Shown piece by piece: positions 1 through 8,178 of a stretch of DNA of 64,000 nt. The translations under genes and the position numbers were made by a program. A model generated the notes under the pieces. That model was not told the DNA's origin, made no database searches, and saw only the letters and a list, made by a program, of their open reading frames with translations. The stretch is from Bog-473 sp963756025 (GTDB lineage Bacteria; Actinomycetota; Acidimicrobiia; Acidimicrobiales; RAAP-2). Every line of letters starts with the position of its first letter. The first letter of the stretch is position 1. The stretch is from positions 434,001-498,000 of the forward strand of contig CAVWMF010000009.1 in assembly GCA_963756025.1 (NCBI GenBank), written 5' to 3'.

Positions 1-879
1 ACCGTCATCGGCCATGGCGGCGAGCACTGTTCTGGGATCCCACGCGTCGATGAGATCGAGTGGGCTTCTGCCGAACAGAGGGCTCATCACCGACGAGAGA
101 CCGGTGATGTGCCCAACGGGTGATCCGGTGATGTTGGCGGTTGGCGTGACGAGCGGCCTCTCCGACGAATCCTCAGCCATGAACGACCCCCACGTTCGCC
201 GATCTGCGAGGAACGAACGATGCGTATGGATGACCCCCTTGGGTTCAGCGGTGGTCCCCGACGTATAGCCGATGATCGCCGGGCTGTCGGGATCCACCCG
301 TGTGGGTCGATCCGGTGGATCGCCCAACTCGAGCGCCTGTGACCACGAGAGGACAGTCGGACCCAATGATGGAATTGGGCCGTCTCCAGTCGGGACGATC
401 ACCACAAGCTCGAGGTCGGGCAGATCAGGGAGGGCAGCCTCGAGATTCGCGACGTAATCCTGGCGGGTGAAGCGATCCGCTGTGATGAGCACCCGCGCCC
501 CGCTCTGGCGCAAGATGTGTCCCACCTCTTTGGATCCGTAGATGTGGACGATCGGAATGAGGACCACTCCGAGCGGAAGGAGTCCGTAGAAACAGGCGAC
601 CGCCTCGGCCCAATTCGGAAGTTGGAAGGCCACGACATCTCCGGAGACGATCCCCTTGTGCAGCAGGGCTCCGGCGAGGCGGCGACCCATGTCGCCCACG
701 CTGCCGATGGTGCCCACGAAAGGGCGGATCCGGGAGCGGACTCGGCACGCGACTGCCGATGCATCCTTGACCCCGTAGGCGGCAATGTCGGCCAACGTAT
801 CGTCGGTCCACCAACCCGAGTCCCGATAGCGACGAGCGAGGTCGGGCGACGGGTACCGCGGCTGCCAGTGTGCGTTCAC
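1..879 (-). CDS. Acyl-CoA ligase (AMP-dependent synthetase), C-terminus outside window
   Basis: N-terminal 293 residues of an ANL-superfamily ligase, which would adenylate a carboxylic acid and load it onto CoA. The reading frame is open to the window edge. The adenylate-binding loop YTSGTTAEPKGV lies near residues 205-216, and QLPNWAEAV near 87 is a usual family segment. The N-terminal RYRDSGWWTDDTL resembles cyclohexanecarboxylate/medium-chain CoA ligases. I chose the GTG at 879, where this similarity begins; the nearby ATG at 911 is out of frame and soon stops. The enoyl-CoA hydratase gene ends 28 bases upstream on the same strand, so the two probably form one transcript. The C-terminal lysine domain is not visible and the substrate is unknown. 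Confidence 0.9.
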   Translation of the reverse strand, partial: MNAHWQPRYPSPDLARRYRDSGWWTDDTLADIAAYGVKDASAVACRVRSRIRPFVGTIGSVGDMGRRLAGALLHKGIVSGDVVAFQLPNWAEAVACFYGLLPLGVVLIPIVHIYGSKEVGHILRQSGARVLITADRFTRQDYVANLEAALPDLPDLELVVIVPTGDGPIPSLGPTVLSWSQALELGDPPDRPTRVDPDSPAIIGYTSGTTAEPKGVIHTHRSFLADRRTWGSFMAEDSSERPLVTPTANITGSPVGHITGLSSVMSPLFGRSPLDLIDAWDPRTVLAAMADDG

Positions 880-907
880 GCGCCGACGCCCGCCGTGGCG
901 AGGAAGG

Positions 908-1687
908 TCATTGAGCCTTGAACTCTGGCCGGCGGCCCTCCGAGGCGGCCCGGACCCCCTCCGTCCAGTCCGAGGTCGACTGCAGCCACTCCTGCTCAAT
1001 GGCCTCATGCTCGGCGGCCGCCCGAAATCGCTCGACTATGCCGGCTCGCATGGTCGAGCGGATCGATCGTAGGGCGAGTGGCGCGGCCGATGCGATTTCC
1101 GCTGCCAGCGCATGCGCCTCGGCACGCACGGTGTCTCGGGGAACCAGCCCATCGCTGAGCCCGATCACAAGCGCCTCTTCCCCCTTGACCCTTCTTCCGG
1201 TGAACAGCAGATTGAGGGCGTGCTGCTGGCCGACAATGGCGGGAAGCGTGACCGTCAGTCCCAGTATGTGGTGGAACCCGAACCGGGCGAAGTTGGCGGA
1301 GAACCTGGCTTCGGGACAGGCAATCCGGAAATCCGCCAGGCAGGCCAGACCGAAACCGGCGCCGATCGCCGCCCCTTGTATCGCGGCCACGACAGGGGTC
1401 TTGACAGCGAAGAGGCGGGCCGCTTCCCGGTACAACAGATCCGGCCCTACGGATCGGCCGTCGGTCGCGCTCCCGGAAAGATTGGCCCCGGCGCAGAAAT
1501 GCTTGCCCTCCGAGCACAACAGAATGGCCCGGCACTCGACCAGTTCGTCGAGTACGGCGTAGGCGTCGCCCAACGACTCGATCACGTCCGTCTCGAAGAA
1601 ATTGTTTGGTGGCCGGTGGATCTCGACGGTCGCGACGAAGGAGTCATCGACGGTCGCACGCACATCTCCGAAACGCTCGTCGAACAT
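908..1687 (-). CDS. Enoyl-CoA hydratase/isomerase family protein
   Basis: A 259-residue crotonase-fold protein of normal length. The oxyanion-hole segments are KHFCAGANL near residue 62 and QGAAIGAGFGLA near 104. The two glutamates that act in classical enoyl-CoA hydratase are not obvious: the usual PE-x-x-LG segment reads FGFHHILGL. It may therefore be an isomerase, hydrolase or other crotonase rather than a hydratase. A good ribosome site (AGGGGGCGAAG) precedes the ATG. It is followed by the acyl-CoA ligase on the same strand and is divergent from the dehydrogenase pair, so a role in acyl-CoA beta-oxidation is likely. Confidence 0.88.
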   Translation of the reverse strand: MFDERFGDVRATVDDSFVATVEIHRPPNNFFETDVIESLGDAYAVLDELVECRAILLCSEGKHFCAGANLSGSATDGRSVGPDLLYREAARLFAVKTPVVAAIQGAAIGAGFGLACLADFRIACPEARFSANFARFGFHHILGLTVTLPAIVGQQHALNLLFTGRRVKGEEALVIGLSDGLVPRDTVRAEAHALAAEIASAAPLALRSIRSTMRAGIVERFRAAAEHEAIEQEWLQSTSDWTEGVRAASEGRRPEFKAQ

Positions 1688-1757
1688 CTTCGCCCCCTGG
1701 ACAGCCCAACCGCTATGGTTTTGGGCGAGTGCCCATGAACGCTAATTCGATTCTGCC

Positions 1758-1774
1758 ACCTAATTCAAATAGGT
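1758..1774. promoter_or_regulatory. Short inverted repeat in divergent promoter
   Basis: The sequence ACCTAattcaaaTAGGT has perfect 5-base arms around a 7-base spacer. It lies between the divergent enoyl-CoA hydratase and acyl-CoA dehydrogenase starts, 22 bases before the latter. Position and symmetry suggest a repressor site, but short arms can arise by chance. It does not match the TTRGGCATATGCCYAA palindrome found elsewhere in the window. Confidence 0.3.
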
Positions 1775-1795
1775 CGTGTCGCATAACATCGTCAC

Positions 1796-2935
1796 ATGTT
1801 TCAACGTAATTCCGATCAGCAGCTCTTCGAGGAGACGACCAGGAAATTCCTCGATTCGTCGTGCCCGACGGCCAAGCTGAGGGGATTGGTTGCCGACGCG
1901 TCGGGTTACGACCCCGCATTCTGGCGACAGGGGGCCGAGTTGGGATGGACCTCCTTGGTTGTGCCCGATGACGCCGGTGGCGGAAGTATCAGCACGCAGG
2001 GCGTCAAGGACTTGTCGTTGGTTGCGTATCAGTTCGGTTTGCATGCTGCCCCCGGTCCGCTGATGGGGAGCAACGTCGTCGCGGCGGCACTGGGGCGGTG
2101 GGGGAGCAAGGAGCAGCAAGTGGGGCCCCTGGCCGAGTTGTTGAGCGGTGAAGCCGCCGGCGCATGGGCCCTGGCCGAAGTTCCGCCCCACGACCGACTC
2201 GGAGACGTCACGCTCGTCGCCACCGAGAGTGAGGGTGGTTTTCGCCTCGAAGGGACGAAGTCACCCGTGGAGGCCGGCTTGGATGCCGCGCACATCCTCG
2301 TGACAGCTCGCAGCAAAGCCGGGCTGCGTCAGTTCCTCGTACCGGCCGACTCCCCCCTTCTGACAAGGCGCCCACTGCGCGGCCTCGATACGACCCGGCG
2401 TTTTGCCCGACTCGATTTCGACGGCGTGCACGTCCCCAGCTCGTCCCTGGTCGGAGAGCCGGGGGAGACGGAGGGAGCCGTCGACTGGCTCACCGATCTG
2501 GCCGTCACCATCCAGCTGGCGGAGATGTGCGGCGCCATGCGCTGGGCCTTCGACACCACGGTGGAGTGGGCCTTCAACCGCTATTCGTTCGGCCGCCCGT
2601 TGGCCTCCTACCAGGAGATCAAGCACCGCTTCGCCGATATGAAGATGTGTCTCGAGGCAAGCTTCGCCATAACCGCACAAGCCGCTGATGCGGTCGATCG
2701 CGACACGCCCGACCGCCCGGAATTGGTCAGCGCTGGCAAATTCTACGTCGGGCGCAATGGGCCGGAGTTGCTGCAGGACTGCGTGCAATTGCACGGCGGC
2801 ATCGGACTCACCTTCGACCACGACCTCCATCTTTTCCTACGCCGGGTGACCAGCGACGCGGCCCTTTTCGGAACGCCGAGTCAGCACGCCTCCCGCCTGA
2901 CTGACATTCTCGCGGCCCGAGGAGTGACAACGTGA
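1796..2935 (+). CDS. Acyl-CoA dehydrogenase, first subunit of a probable heteromer
   Basis: A 379-residue flavin-dependent acyl-CoA dehydrogenase fold that would form the alpha-beta double bond in acyl-CoA. The C-terminal QLHGGIGLTFDHDLHLFLRR is characteristic. The N-terminal half is divergent and short, as in partner subunits of the alpha2-beta2 dehydrogenases known from actinobacterial steroid side-chain catabolism (ChsE1-ChsE2 type). The stop overlaps the next gene's GTG start by four bases (GTGA), so translation is coupled. No clear ribosome site precedes the ATG; the mRNA may be leaderless or start elsewhere. Confidence 0.88.
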   Translation: MFQRNSDQQLFEETTRKFLDSSCPTAKLRGLVADASGYDPAFWRQGAELGWTSLVVPDDAGGGSISTQGVKDLSLVAYQFGLHAAPGPLMGSNVVAAALGRWGSKEQQVGPLAELLSGEAAGAWALAEVPPHDRLGDVTLVATESEGGFRLEGTKSPVEAGLDAAHILVTARSKAGLRQFLVPADSPLLTRRPLRGLDTTRRFARLDFDGVHVPSSSLVGEPGETEGAVDWLTDLAVTIQLAEMCGAMRWAFDTTVEWAFNRYSFGRPLASYQEIKHRFADMKMCLEASFAITAQAADAVDRDTPDRPELVSAGKFYVGRNGPELLQDCVQLHGGIGLTFDHDLHLFLRRVTSDAALFGTPSQHASRLTDILAARGVTT

Positions 2936-4212
2936 CGCAGGACCATGCCATCGAAAGCGTCGAGAGTTTCACGGCGCGTGCTCGCATATGGCTGGCGGGC
3001 AACATGCCCCGCATCACGGACAGCGGTGGCCGTTCCCAGCCGGGAGGGCGTTCTGACGACGAGGAGCTGGCGCACATTTCCCGTAACCGGGACTTGCAGC
3101 GTCAGCTCTTCGACGGTGGCTTTGCTGGAATTTGCGTTCCAACTGCCTATGGAGGCCAGGGTCTGACCACCGCACACCAGGATGCATTCAACCGGGAGAT
3201 TCGGGGCTACGAGTACCCGGCTGACACGCAGGTCCCCACCCTTACCCCGTGCATGTCCGTGATATTGGAATTCGGGACCCACGAGCAGAAGCAGCGGCAC
3301 GTCCCTCCAATCCTCAAAGGAGAGACGCTCTGGATGCAGTTCCTGTCGGAGCCCAGCGGAGGCTCGGACGTGGCCGGTGCTCTGACGACGGCAGTGCGTG
3401 ATGGTGAGGAATGGGTCCTCAACGGCTCGAAGATCTGGACCACGGGAGCCTGGTGGGCGGATTGGGGTCTGTGCCTGGTCCGGACCAACTGGGACGTTCC
3501 CAAGCACAGGGGACTCACCGTGTTCATGGTGGAGATCCACCAACCCGGCATAGAAATCCACCGCATCGAAATGCTCAACGGCTCCCGGGAGTTCTGTCAG
3601 GAGTTCATCACCGATGTCCATGTGCCCGATTCCCAGCGCATCGGCCAGGTTGACGAGGGCTGGGCCGTCGGAACACGGTGGATGTACCACGAGCGGACCA
3701 TCTCCGGCGGTTCGCCGTACGTGACCTCCCCGGCGGGACGGCCGGCTGTGGCGCTCGACCCGACGGGAGGGGCGGTGGCGTTGATCCCCTTTGCCCGCAG
3801 TCAAGGCCTGCTGGAGGACTCCCGCGTCAAGGAACTGATCGGTGAAGCACATGCGCTCTCACTTGTCGGAAATGCCCTCACGCAGCACATCGCCGAGGAG
3901 ATCCGTGCCGAATCGATGACGAACCAAGCTGCCGCGATCACGCGGCTGTGGTTCGGAGTCTCCGCGGTGCGCAACTCGACCATCTGTTTCGAGCTCGTCG
4001 GAGCCAACGCGGTGGCGTGGTCGGACGAAGACGGGGACCTCGGTCAACGAGGCGTTCGCTTCTTGATGCGACAGGCTTCATGCATCGCCGGCGGTACTAC
4101 CGAGATGGCTCGCAACGCAATCAGCGAGCGGGTGCTCGGAATGCCCCGGGAACGCACTGTCGACAAGGACACGCCATTCCGCGACGTCCCTCGCAGTGCG
4201 CCTACCAGGTAG
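2932..4212 (+). CDS. Acyl-CoA dehydrogenase, second subunit
   Basis: A 426-residue acyl-CoA dehydrogenase with clearer family signatures than its upstream neighbour: the middle-domain segment MQFLSEPSGGSDVAG (near residue 136) followed by LNGSKIWTTGA, and the C-terminal CIAGGTTEMARNAISERVLG. The GTG start lies inside the end of the preceding dehydrogenase gene. Co-translation of two unlike dehydrogenase polypeptides is typical of heterotetrameric enzymes in which one chain carries most of the active site. The substrate is unknown; bulky or branched acyl-CoA is the family precedent. The gene ends convergently with the CaiB gene 21 bases away. Confidence 0.9.
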   Translation: MTQDHAIESVESFTARARIWLAGNMPRITDSGGRSQPGGRSDDEELAHISRNRDLQRQLFDGGFAGICVPTAYGGQGLTTAHQDAFNREIRGYEYPADTQVPTLTPCMSVILEFGTHEQKQRHVPPILKGETLWMQFLSEPSGGSDVAGALTTAVRDGEEWVLNGSKIWTTGAWWADWGLCLVRTNWDVPKHRGLTVFMVEIHQPGIEIHRIEMLNGSREFCQEFITDVHVPDSQRIGQVDEGWAVGTRWMYHERTISGGSPYVTSPAGRPAVALDPTGGAVALIPFARSQGLLEDSRVKELIGEAHALSLVGNALTQHIAEEIRAESMTNQAAAITRLWFGVSAVRNSTICFELVGANAVAWSDEDGDLGQRGVRFLMRQASCIAGGTTEMARNAISERVLGMPRERTVDKDTPFRDVPRSAPTR

Positions 4213-4233
4213 CGACTGCCTTCCGCCGAATCG

Positions 4234-5433
4234 CTATTGCGCGAAGCGATAGTCCGCGTCGGTCTCGTAAATGATGCCCCGCGCCGCCAGGTCGTCGATC
4301 TCCTCGGTGGAGTAGCCCAGTCGGAGCATGAGGGGGCGGGTGTGCTGCCCCATGAGAGGCGCCGGACCGTAGGGACCCGTGGGCGTCTCCGAGAAGTTGA
4401 CCAGTGTCCCGAACTGTCGCATCTGACCCAGGGTCGGATGGGCATACTCGGCCACCAGGCCCAGGCGCTCGTTGTCGGCATCGTGCAGGACCAATTCGCC
4501 GTCGTTCGTGTCGATGGACACTTCGGCCGCCACCCCGGCATCGGAGAGGATCGCCTGCCAGGCATGGGCGGTCCGTCCACGGAAAGCTCTCTCGAGGACG
4601 GGTTCGATCTCGCCCCGCGCCGCCACGCGGTCCGCCACTGTCTCGTGGCTGTCCAGGTTGGGCTGACCGACGATACGGCACAGCGTCGACCACTGCCCCG
4701 GACCGAAGGCGGCCAGCTGGATCCAACCCTGCTGGGTCTCGTACAGACGGCAGCACGGGGACACCCCTGTCTGGTTGCGGTCGAGGCCGGGACGGACGGG
4801 GCCTGGAGCACCGTCGACCAGGAAGACATCCGAGCCGAACAACGCGGCGCCGTTGAGGAGCGACGTCCAGACGTCCTGGCCCTCGCCGGTGTGGCGCTGG
4901 TGGTAGAGGGCGGCCAACACGCCGACCACTGACACCATGGCGTTCGCCGTATCGGTCATCCCGAAGCGGAGATAGAGGGGGGCGTTGCCCTCGCCGACCG
5001 GGCCCGCCTCGTATTCGATCCCGCATGCGGCTTGGTAGAGCGGATCGAGTCCGCCGAAATCCGAGAGTGGTCCCTCGGCTCCATAGGCGTAGGTGTTGCA
5101 GTGGACGAGGTCACGGTGACGAGCCTTCAATGCTTCGTAGTCGATCCCCAGGCGGGCGGCGGTTCCTTTCGTCATGTTGTGATGGACCACGTCGGCGATC
5201 TCGGCCAGCCGCATCACCACTTCCAGACCGTCGGGATCCTTCACGTCGACCGCGATGTCCTGCTTGCCACGTTGACAGCCGAGGAAGGCCATGCCTGCCA
5301 TCCGCATGCTGTCACCGCGCACCGGTTCCACCTTGATGACCTCGGCCCCGAGGTCGCCCAGGATCATTGCGCCATAGGGACCCGCCAGGTACTGACCAAG
5401 GTCGAGCACGACCACGCCGCTCAGAGGCCCCAT
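4234..5433 (-). CDS. CaiB/BaiF class III CoA-transferase, catalytic-type subunit of pair 1
   Basis: A 399-residue class III CoA-transferase, which moves CoA between carboxylic acids through an aspartyl intermediate. The N-terminal Rossmann segment LAGPYGAMILGDLGAEVIKVE is typical (here residues 16-36). The aspartate expected to be catalytic is D161 in FGMTDTANA, twenty residues before TGEGQ. The ATG at 5433 shares one base with the upstream gene's TGA, so the two genes are translationally coupled. The reading frame stays open a further 159 codons upstream, but that part is low-complexity and antisense to the preceding gene. It is best read as the active partner of the Asp-less CaiB encoded just upstream. 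Confidence 0.92.
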   Translation of the reverse strand: MGPLSGVVVLDLGQYLAGPYGAMILGDLGAEVIKVEPVRGDSMRMAGMAFLGCQRGKQDIAVDVKDPDGLEVVMRLAEIADVVHHNMTKGTAARLGIDYEALKARHRDLVHCNTYAYGAEGPLSDFGGLDPLYQAACGIEYEAGPVGEGNAPLYLRFGMTDTANAMVSVVGVLAALYHQRHTGEGQDVWTSLLNGAALFGSDVFLVDGAPGPVRPGLDRNQTGVSPCCRLYETQQGWIQLAAFGPGQWSTLCRIVGQPNLDSHETVADRVAARGEIEPVLERAFRGRTAHAWQAILSDAGVAAEVSIDTNDGELVLHDADNERLGLVAEYAHPTLGQMRQFGTLVNFSETPTGPYGPAPLMGQHTRPLMLRLGYSTEEIDDLAARGIIYETDADYRFAQ

Positions 5434-6611
5434 CAGGAACCGACTCCCACGACGCCGCTCTCCACCAGATCTTCTATCTCCTCCTTGGAGTACCCGGCTT
5501 CGGACAACACATCCCGACTGTGCTCGCCCACTCCAGGCTGAGGACCTTGAATGGCGCCGGGGGTCTCGGTCAGGACTGCTGGAATCCCGACCTGGGTGGT
5601 GACGCCGAGCTCGGGGTCGACAACAGTGGCGGCCAGACCATTGGCCACGAACTGGGGGTGCGAGAAGACATCTTCCATGGGGACGACCGCCTCGGCCCCC
5701 AAGGCGGCTTGGTGGAATTCCTCGATGAGATCTCGCCGGGGCTGGCGGAGATAGGCCTGGCGGAGCCGGGACTCGTGCTGGTCCCGCAACGCCGGATCGC
5801 TGTAGAGGGCCACTGGATCCACCGGCTCCAGGCCGAGGATCTCTTCGACCGAGCGCGTGGGGGTTCGGCCATTCATGGTGGCGGCGTGGATCCACTCCCC
5901 GTCGGCGCACTCATAGAGGGAAGTCTGATGGACCCCGGGGGGATAGGTCTTCGCCATCATCGCCCGGAATGCTGCATCGGCTCGTTCGTGTTCCTGCCAG
6001 ATCATGGTGGTGTACGCCATGACACCTTGATACAAGGAGGTCTCCACGTGCTGCCCTCGTCCACTTTGCTCCCGCTGGATGAGTGCGGAGAGAACGCCGG
6101 CGGCCAGCAGGAAGCAGGCGGCCATGCTCGGCGCCGGGAAGTGGAGGAACACGGGGCCCGGCCGCCAGCCGGGTTGCTCATTCTGCATTCCTGAACGGGC
6201 TTGGACGAGCGCGTCCCAACCGGGCCGATCGGCAAACCGGTGACCGGGGGGATAAGCCGGCACCGAGCAGTACACCAAGCGCGGGAAGCTTTCGGCGAGT
6301 TCCGGGTATGAAAGCCCCAGGCGACCCATGGTGCCCGGACTGAAGGTCTCCACGACGACATCAGTGCCACCACACAGCCGGAGAAATACCTCACGGCCAT
6401 CGTGTGCCGTGAGATCGATCACCGCTGATCGACGACTGCGATTCCAGACGTGGTAACCCGGTTGCTGACGGAAGGGGTCACCTCCGGGCGGCTCGATCTT
6501 CACGACATCCGCTCCCAGATCGGCCAGGAGCATGACACCGACGGGGCCCGCGATGCCCCAACTGAGGTCGAGCACCCTGACTCCGGCCAAGGGTCCGGCG
6601 GCCGAGCTCAC
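5433..6611 (-). CDS. CaiB/BaiF class III CoA-transferase, Asp-less subunit of pair 1
   Basis: A 392-residue CaiB/BaiF protein starting at GTG 6611 (MSSAAGPLAGVRVLDLSWGI). Family landmarks are IAGPVGVMLLADLGADVVKIE (residues 20-40) and a GVLSALIQREQSGRGQ helix. At the position of the catalytic aspartate it has Ser162 (PAPSMAACF), so it should not carry a covalent CoA intermediate. The gene overlaps by one base with a downstream CaiB that keeps the aspartate, as expected of a heteromeric transferase such as the BbsEF type. The GTG has no clear ribosome site of its own; a short upstream reading frame ends across it. An operator-like palindrome lies 68 bases upstream. Confidence 0.88.
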   Translation of the reverse strand: MSSAAGPLAGVRVLDLSWGIAGPVGVMLLADLGADVVKIEPPGGDPFRQQPGYHVWNRSRRSAVIDLTAHDGREVFLRLCGGTDVVVETFSPGTMGRLGLSYPELAESFPRLVYCSVPAYPPGHRFADRPGWDALVQARSGMQNEQPGWRPGPVFLHFPAPSMAACFLLAAGVLSALIQREQSGRGQHVETSLYQGVMAYTTMIWQEHERADAAFRAMMAKTYPPGVHQTSLYECADGEWIHAATMNGRTPTRSVEEILGLEPVDPVALYSDPALRDQHESRLRQAYLRQPRRDLIEEFHQAALGAEAVVPMEDVFSHPQFVANGLAATVVDPELGVTTQVGIPAVLTETPGAIQGPQPGVGEHSRDVLSEAGYSKEEIEDLVESGVVGVGS

Positions 6612-6643
6612 TGAGGAGTAGCCAGATGGTCCGAAGCGATCAT
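6608..6643 (-). CDS. Possible 11-codon leader peptide
   Basis: A short frame, MIASDHLATPQ, has a strong ribosome site (GGAGGAAAC) just before its ATG. Its stop TGA overlaps the GTG start of the CaiB gene (GTGA), in a different frame. The CaiB start lacks a recognisable ribosome site, so reinitiation after this leader would explain how it is translated. The alternative is that the true CaiB start is elsewhere and this frame is accidental. An in-frame ATG at 6658 would lengthen it by five residues. Confidence 0.3.
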   Translation of the reverse strand: MIASDHLATPQ

Positions 6644-6678
6644 GATTGTTTCCTCCATGACGGTGGGGAGTGCTACAT

Positions 6679-6694
6679 TTGGGCGTAAGCCTAA
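6679..6694. promoter_or_regulatory. Operator-like palindrome, site 1
   Basis: TTGGGCGTAAGCCTAA lies 68 bases upstream of the CaiB pair 1 start. It matches the consensus TTRGGCATATGCCYAA, reconstructed here from five intergenic copies, at 13-14 of 16 positions. It is the weaker of two copies in this divergent promoter region. Confidence 0.5.
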
Positions 6695-6720
6695 TCGCAA
6701 CACTGAGATGCATTCCCAGA

Positions 6721-6751
6721 AACAATGAGGGATGTGACACCCCTCATTGTT
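6721..6751. promoter_or_regulatory. Perfect 11-base inverted repeat between divergent genes
   Basis: The arms AACAATGAGGG (6721-6731) and CCCTCATTGTT (6741-6751) flank a 9-base spacer. They lie midway between the CaiB pair and the substrate-binding-protein gene, which point away from each other, so this is unlikely to be a transcription terminator; no T-run follows. An operator for a second regulator, or a hairpin in the 5' leader of the CaiB transcript, are both possible. Confidence 0.55.
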
Positions 6752-6790
6752 GATATTTAGCGTAAGGTAACGTTACAGTTTAGTTACGGT

Positions 6791-6806
6791 TTGGGCGTAT
6801 GCCTAG
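6791..6806. promoter_or_regulatory. Operator-like palindrome, site 2
   Basis: TTGGGCGTATGCCTAG lies 86 bases upstream of the substrate-binding-protein start, with a -10-like ATATAG close by. It keeps the GGC-x-TATGCC core of the recurrent palindrome. Site 1 serves the divergent CaiB pair from the same intergenic region. Confidence 0.55.
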
Positions 6807-6891
6807 GATATAGGTTCATAGTGCCCTCAGATGGAGGGGGCGGCACATTGTGGCTGCGTGAAGTGCGGCCGCGTTTAGCAAAGGGGGGATC

Positions 6892-8160
6892 GTGCGCAAG
6901 CGGTTCATGCGAATGAGGGTCGCTGCTGGGGTAACGGTTATCGCTGCGTCAGCCATGATCGGGGGCTTTGCCACGGGCTCAGCCGGTGCGAGCACCCCGA
7001 AGCTCACGGCCAGTGCACCTGGTGTCACAAAGACGACGATCAAGATCGGGATCCTCAGCGACGAGACCGGTCCGGCTTCCTCGAGTTTCGGTACAGCGAC
7101 GCAGGCCATGGAGGCACGCTTCAAGCAACTGAACGCAGAGGGCGGGATTGACGGGCGAAAAATCATCTGGGTCACCGCCGACGCCGCATCGAGCCCGACG
7201 GGAGCCGAGACGGCCGCCCAGAACCTGGTGGAAAACCAGGGCGTGTTCGCAATCACGGAACTGAGCAGTGCCTTCTTCGGTGCTGCTCCCTATCTGAACA
7301 AGGAGGGCGTTCCTGTCACCGGCACGGGATTGGACGGATCGGAGTGGGACGAGCAGCCCAATACCAATCTGTTTTCCATCACGGGAGATGGCAGCGTGAA
7401 CGGGGATGCCTACGACGATGGAGGTTTCTACAAGTCCATCGGGGTCCACAAGTTCACCTATGTCGAGTCGAACGTTCCTTCGGCGATCTCCTTCGGGAAC
7501 GGCGTCTACAAGACCGTGGAGAAGGACGGTCTGAAGGCATGTGACAAGACCATCGTGCCGTTGGGCTCGGTGGACTTCACTGCGTTCGCGTTGAGCTTCA
7601 AGGCCGACGGTTGCGACACCGCTGAATGTGCGTGTGTGCTGTCCTCCAGTCTGGCCATGGCAACGGCGCTCCACCAGGCGGGCCTCAACAAGGCAAAGAT
7701 CCTTTTTGCCGCCGGGCCCACGCAGGACATCTTTCAGAGCAAGGCAGACGAGGCCGCCGCGAAGGGGGCGTACTTTCCGGGCATCTCGTCGTCACCGACC
7801 TATAGCAACGCCGCCAGTCTGGCTTTCCTGGCCGACCTGAAGAAGTACGACCCGGCCTACAAGGGCGGACTGCCCGGCAACAGCGAATCAGATGGTTGGC
7901 CGGCGGCCAATCTGATGGTCCAGGGTCTCGAGGTGGCAGGAACGAATCCGACCCGTCAATCGTTCATCGCCGGACTGCGCAAGGTGACGAACTGGACCGA
8001 TAGCGGTCTGGCGACGGGGCCGATCAGCTTTGCGCACTTCGGGCAGAACCCGCCCACGCAGTGTTTCAGCTACGTACAGTTCAACGGGAAGCAGTATGTT
8101 CCCTACCCGAAGAGCGGCAAGGCATTCTGCGGGAAACAGATTCCCGGCTCGCAGTCCTGA
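6892..8160 (+). CDS. ABC transporter substrate-binding protein (branched-chain amino acid/Leu-Ile-Val type)
   Basis: A 422-residue secreted periplasmic-binding fold (Peripla_BP_6 type). The first ~33 residues form a signal peptide: basic MRKRFMRMR, a hydrophobic core, then GSAGAS as a likely cleavage site. No lipobox cysteine is evident. The mature start APGVTKTTIKIGILSD is typical of this family in Actinobacteria. A strong ribosome site (AAAGGGGGGATC) precedes the GTG. It would bind an acid or amide substrate at the cell surface, but no permease or ATPase gene occurs in the window, so it must use a transporter encoded elsewhere or serve as an orphan sensor. An operator-like palindrome lies upstream. 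Confidence 0.9.
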   Translation: MRKRFMRMRVAAGVTVIAASAMIGGFATGSAGASTPKLTASAPGVTKTTIKIGILSDETGPASSSFGTATQAMEARFKQLNAEGGIDGRKIIWVTADAASSPTGAETAAQNLVENQGVFAITELSSAFFGAAPYLNKEGVPVTGTGLDGSEWDEQPNTNLFSITGDGSVNGDAYDDGGFYKSIGVHKFTYVESNVPSAISFGNGVYKTVEKDGLKACDKTIVPLGSVDFTAFALSFKADGCDTAECACVLSSSLAMATALHQAGLNKAKILFAAGPTQDIFQSKADEAAAKGAYFPGISSSPTYSNAASLAFLADLKKYDPAYKGGLPGNSESDGWPAANLMVQGLEVAGTNPTRQSFIAGLRKVTNWTDSGLATGPISFAHFGQNPPTQCFSYVQFNGKQYVPYPKSGKAFCGKQIPGSQS

Positions 8161-8178
8161 CGATCGCGGATCCCCTGG

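Noticed and set aside
4234..5910. A 558-residue form of the CaiB protein
   Set aside because: Its first 159 residues are antisense-like Arg-rich sequence; the CaiB fold begins at ATG 5433, which overlaps the upstream stop.
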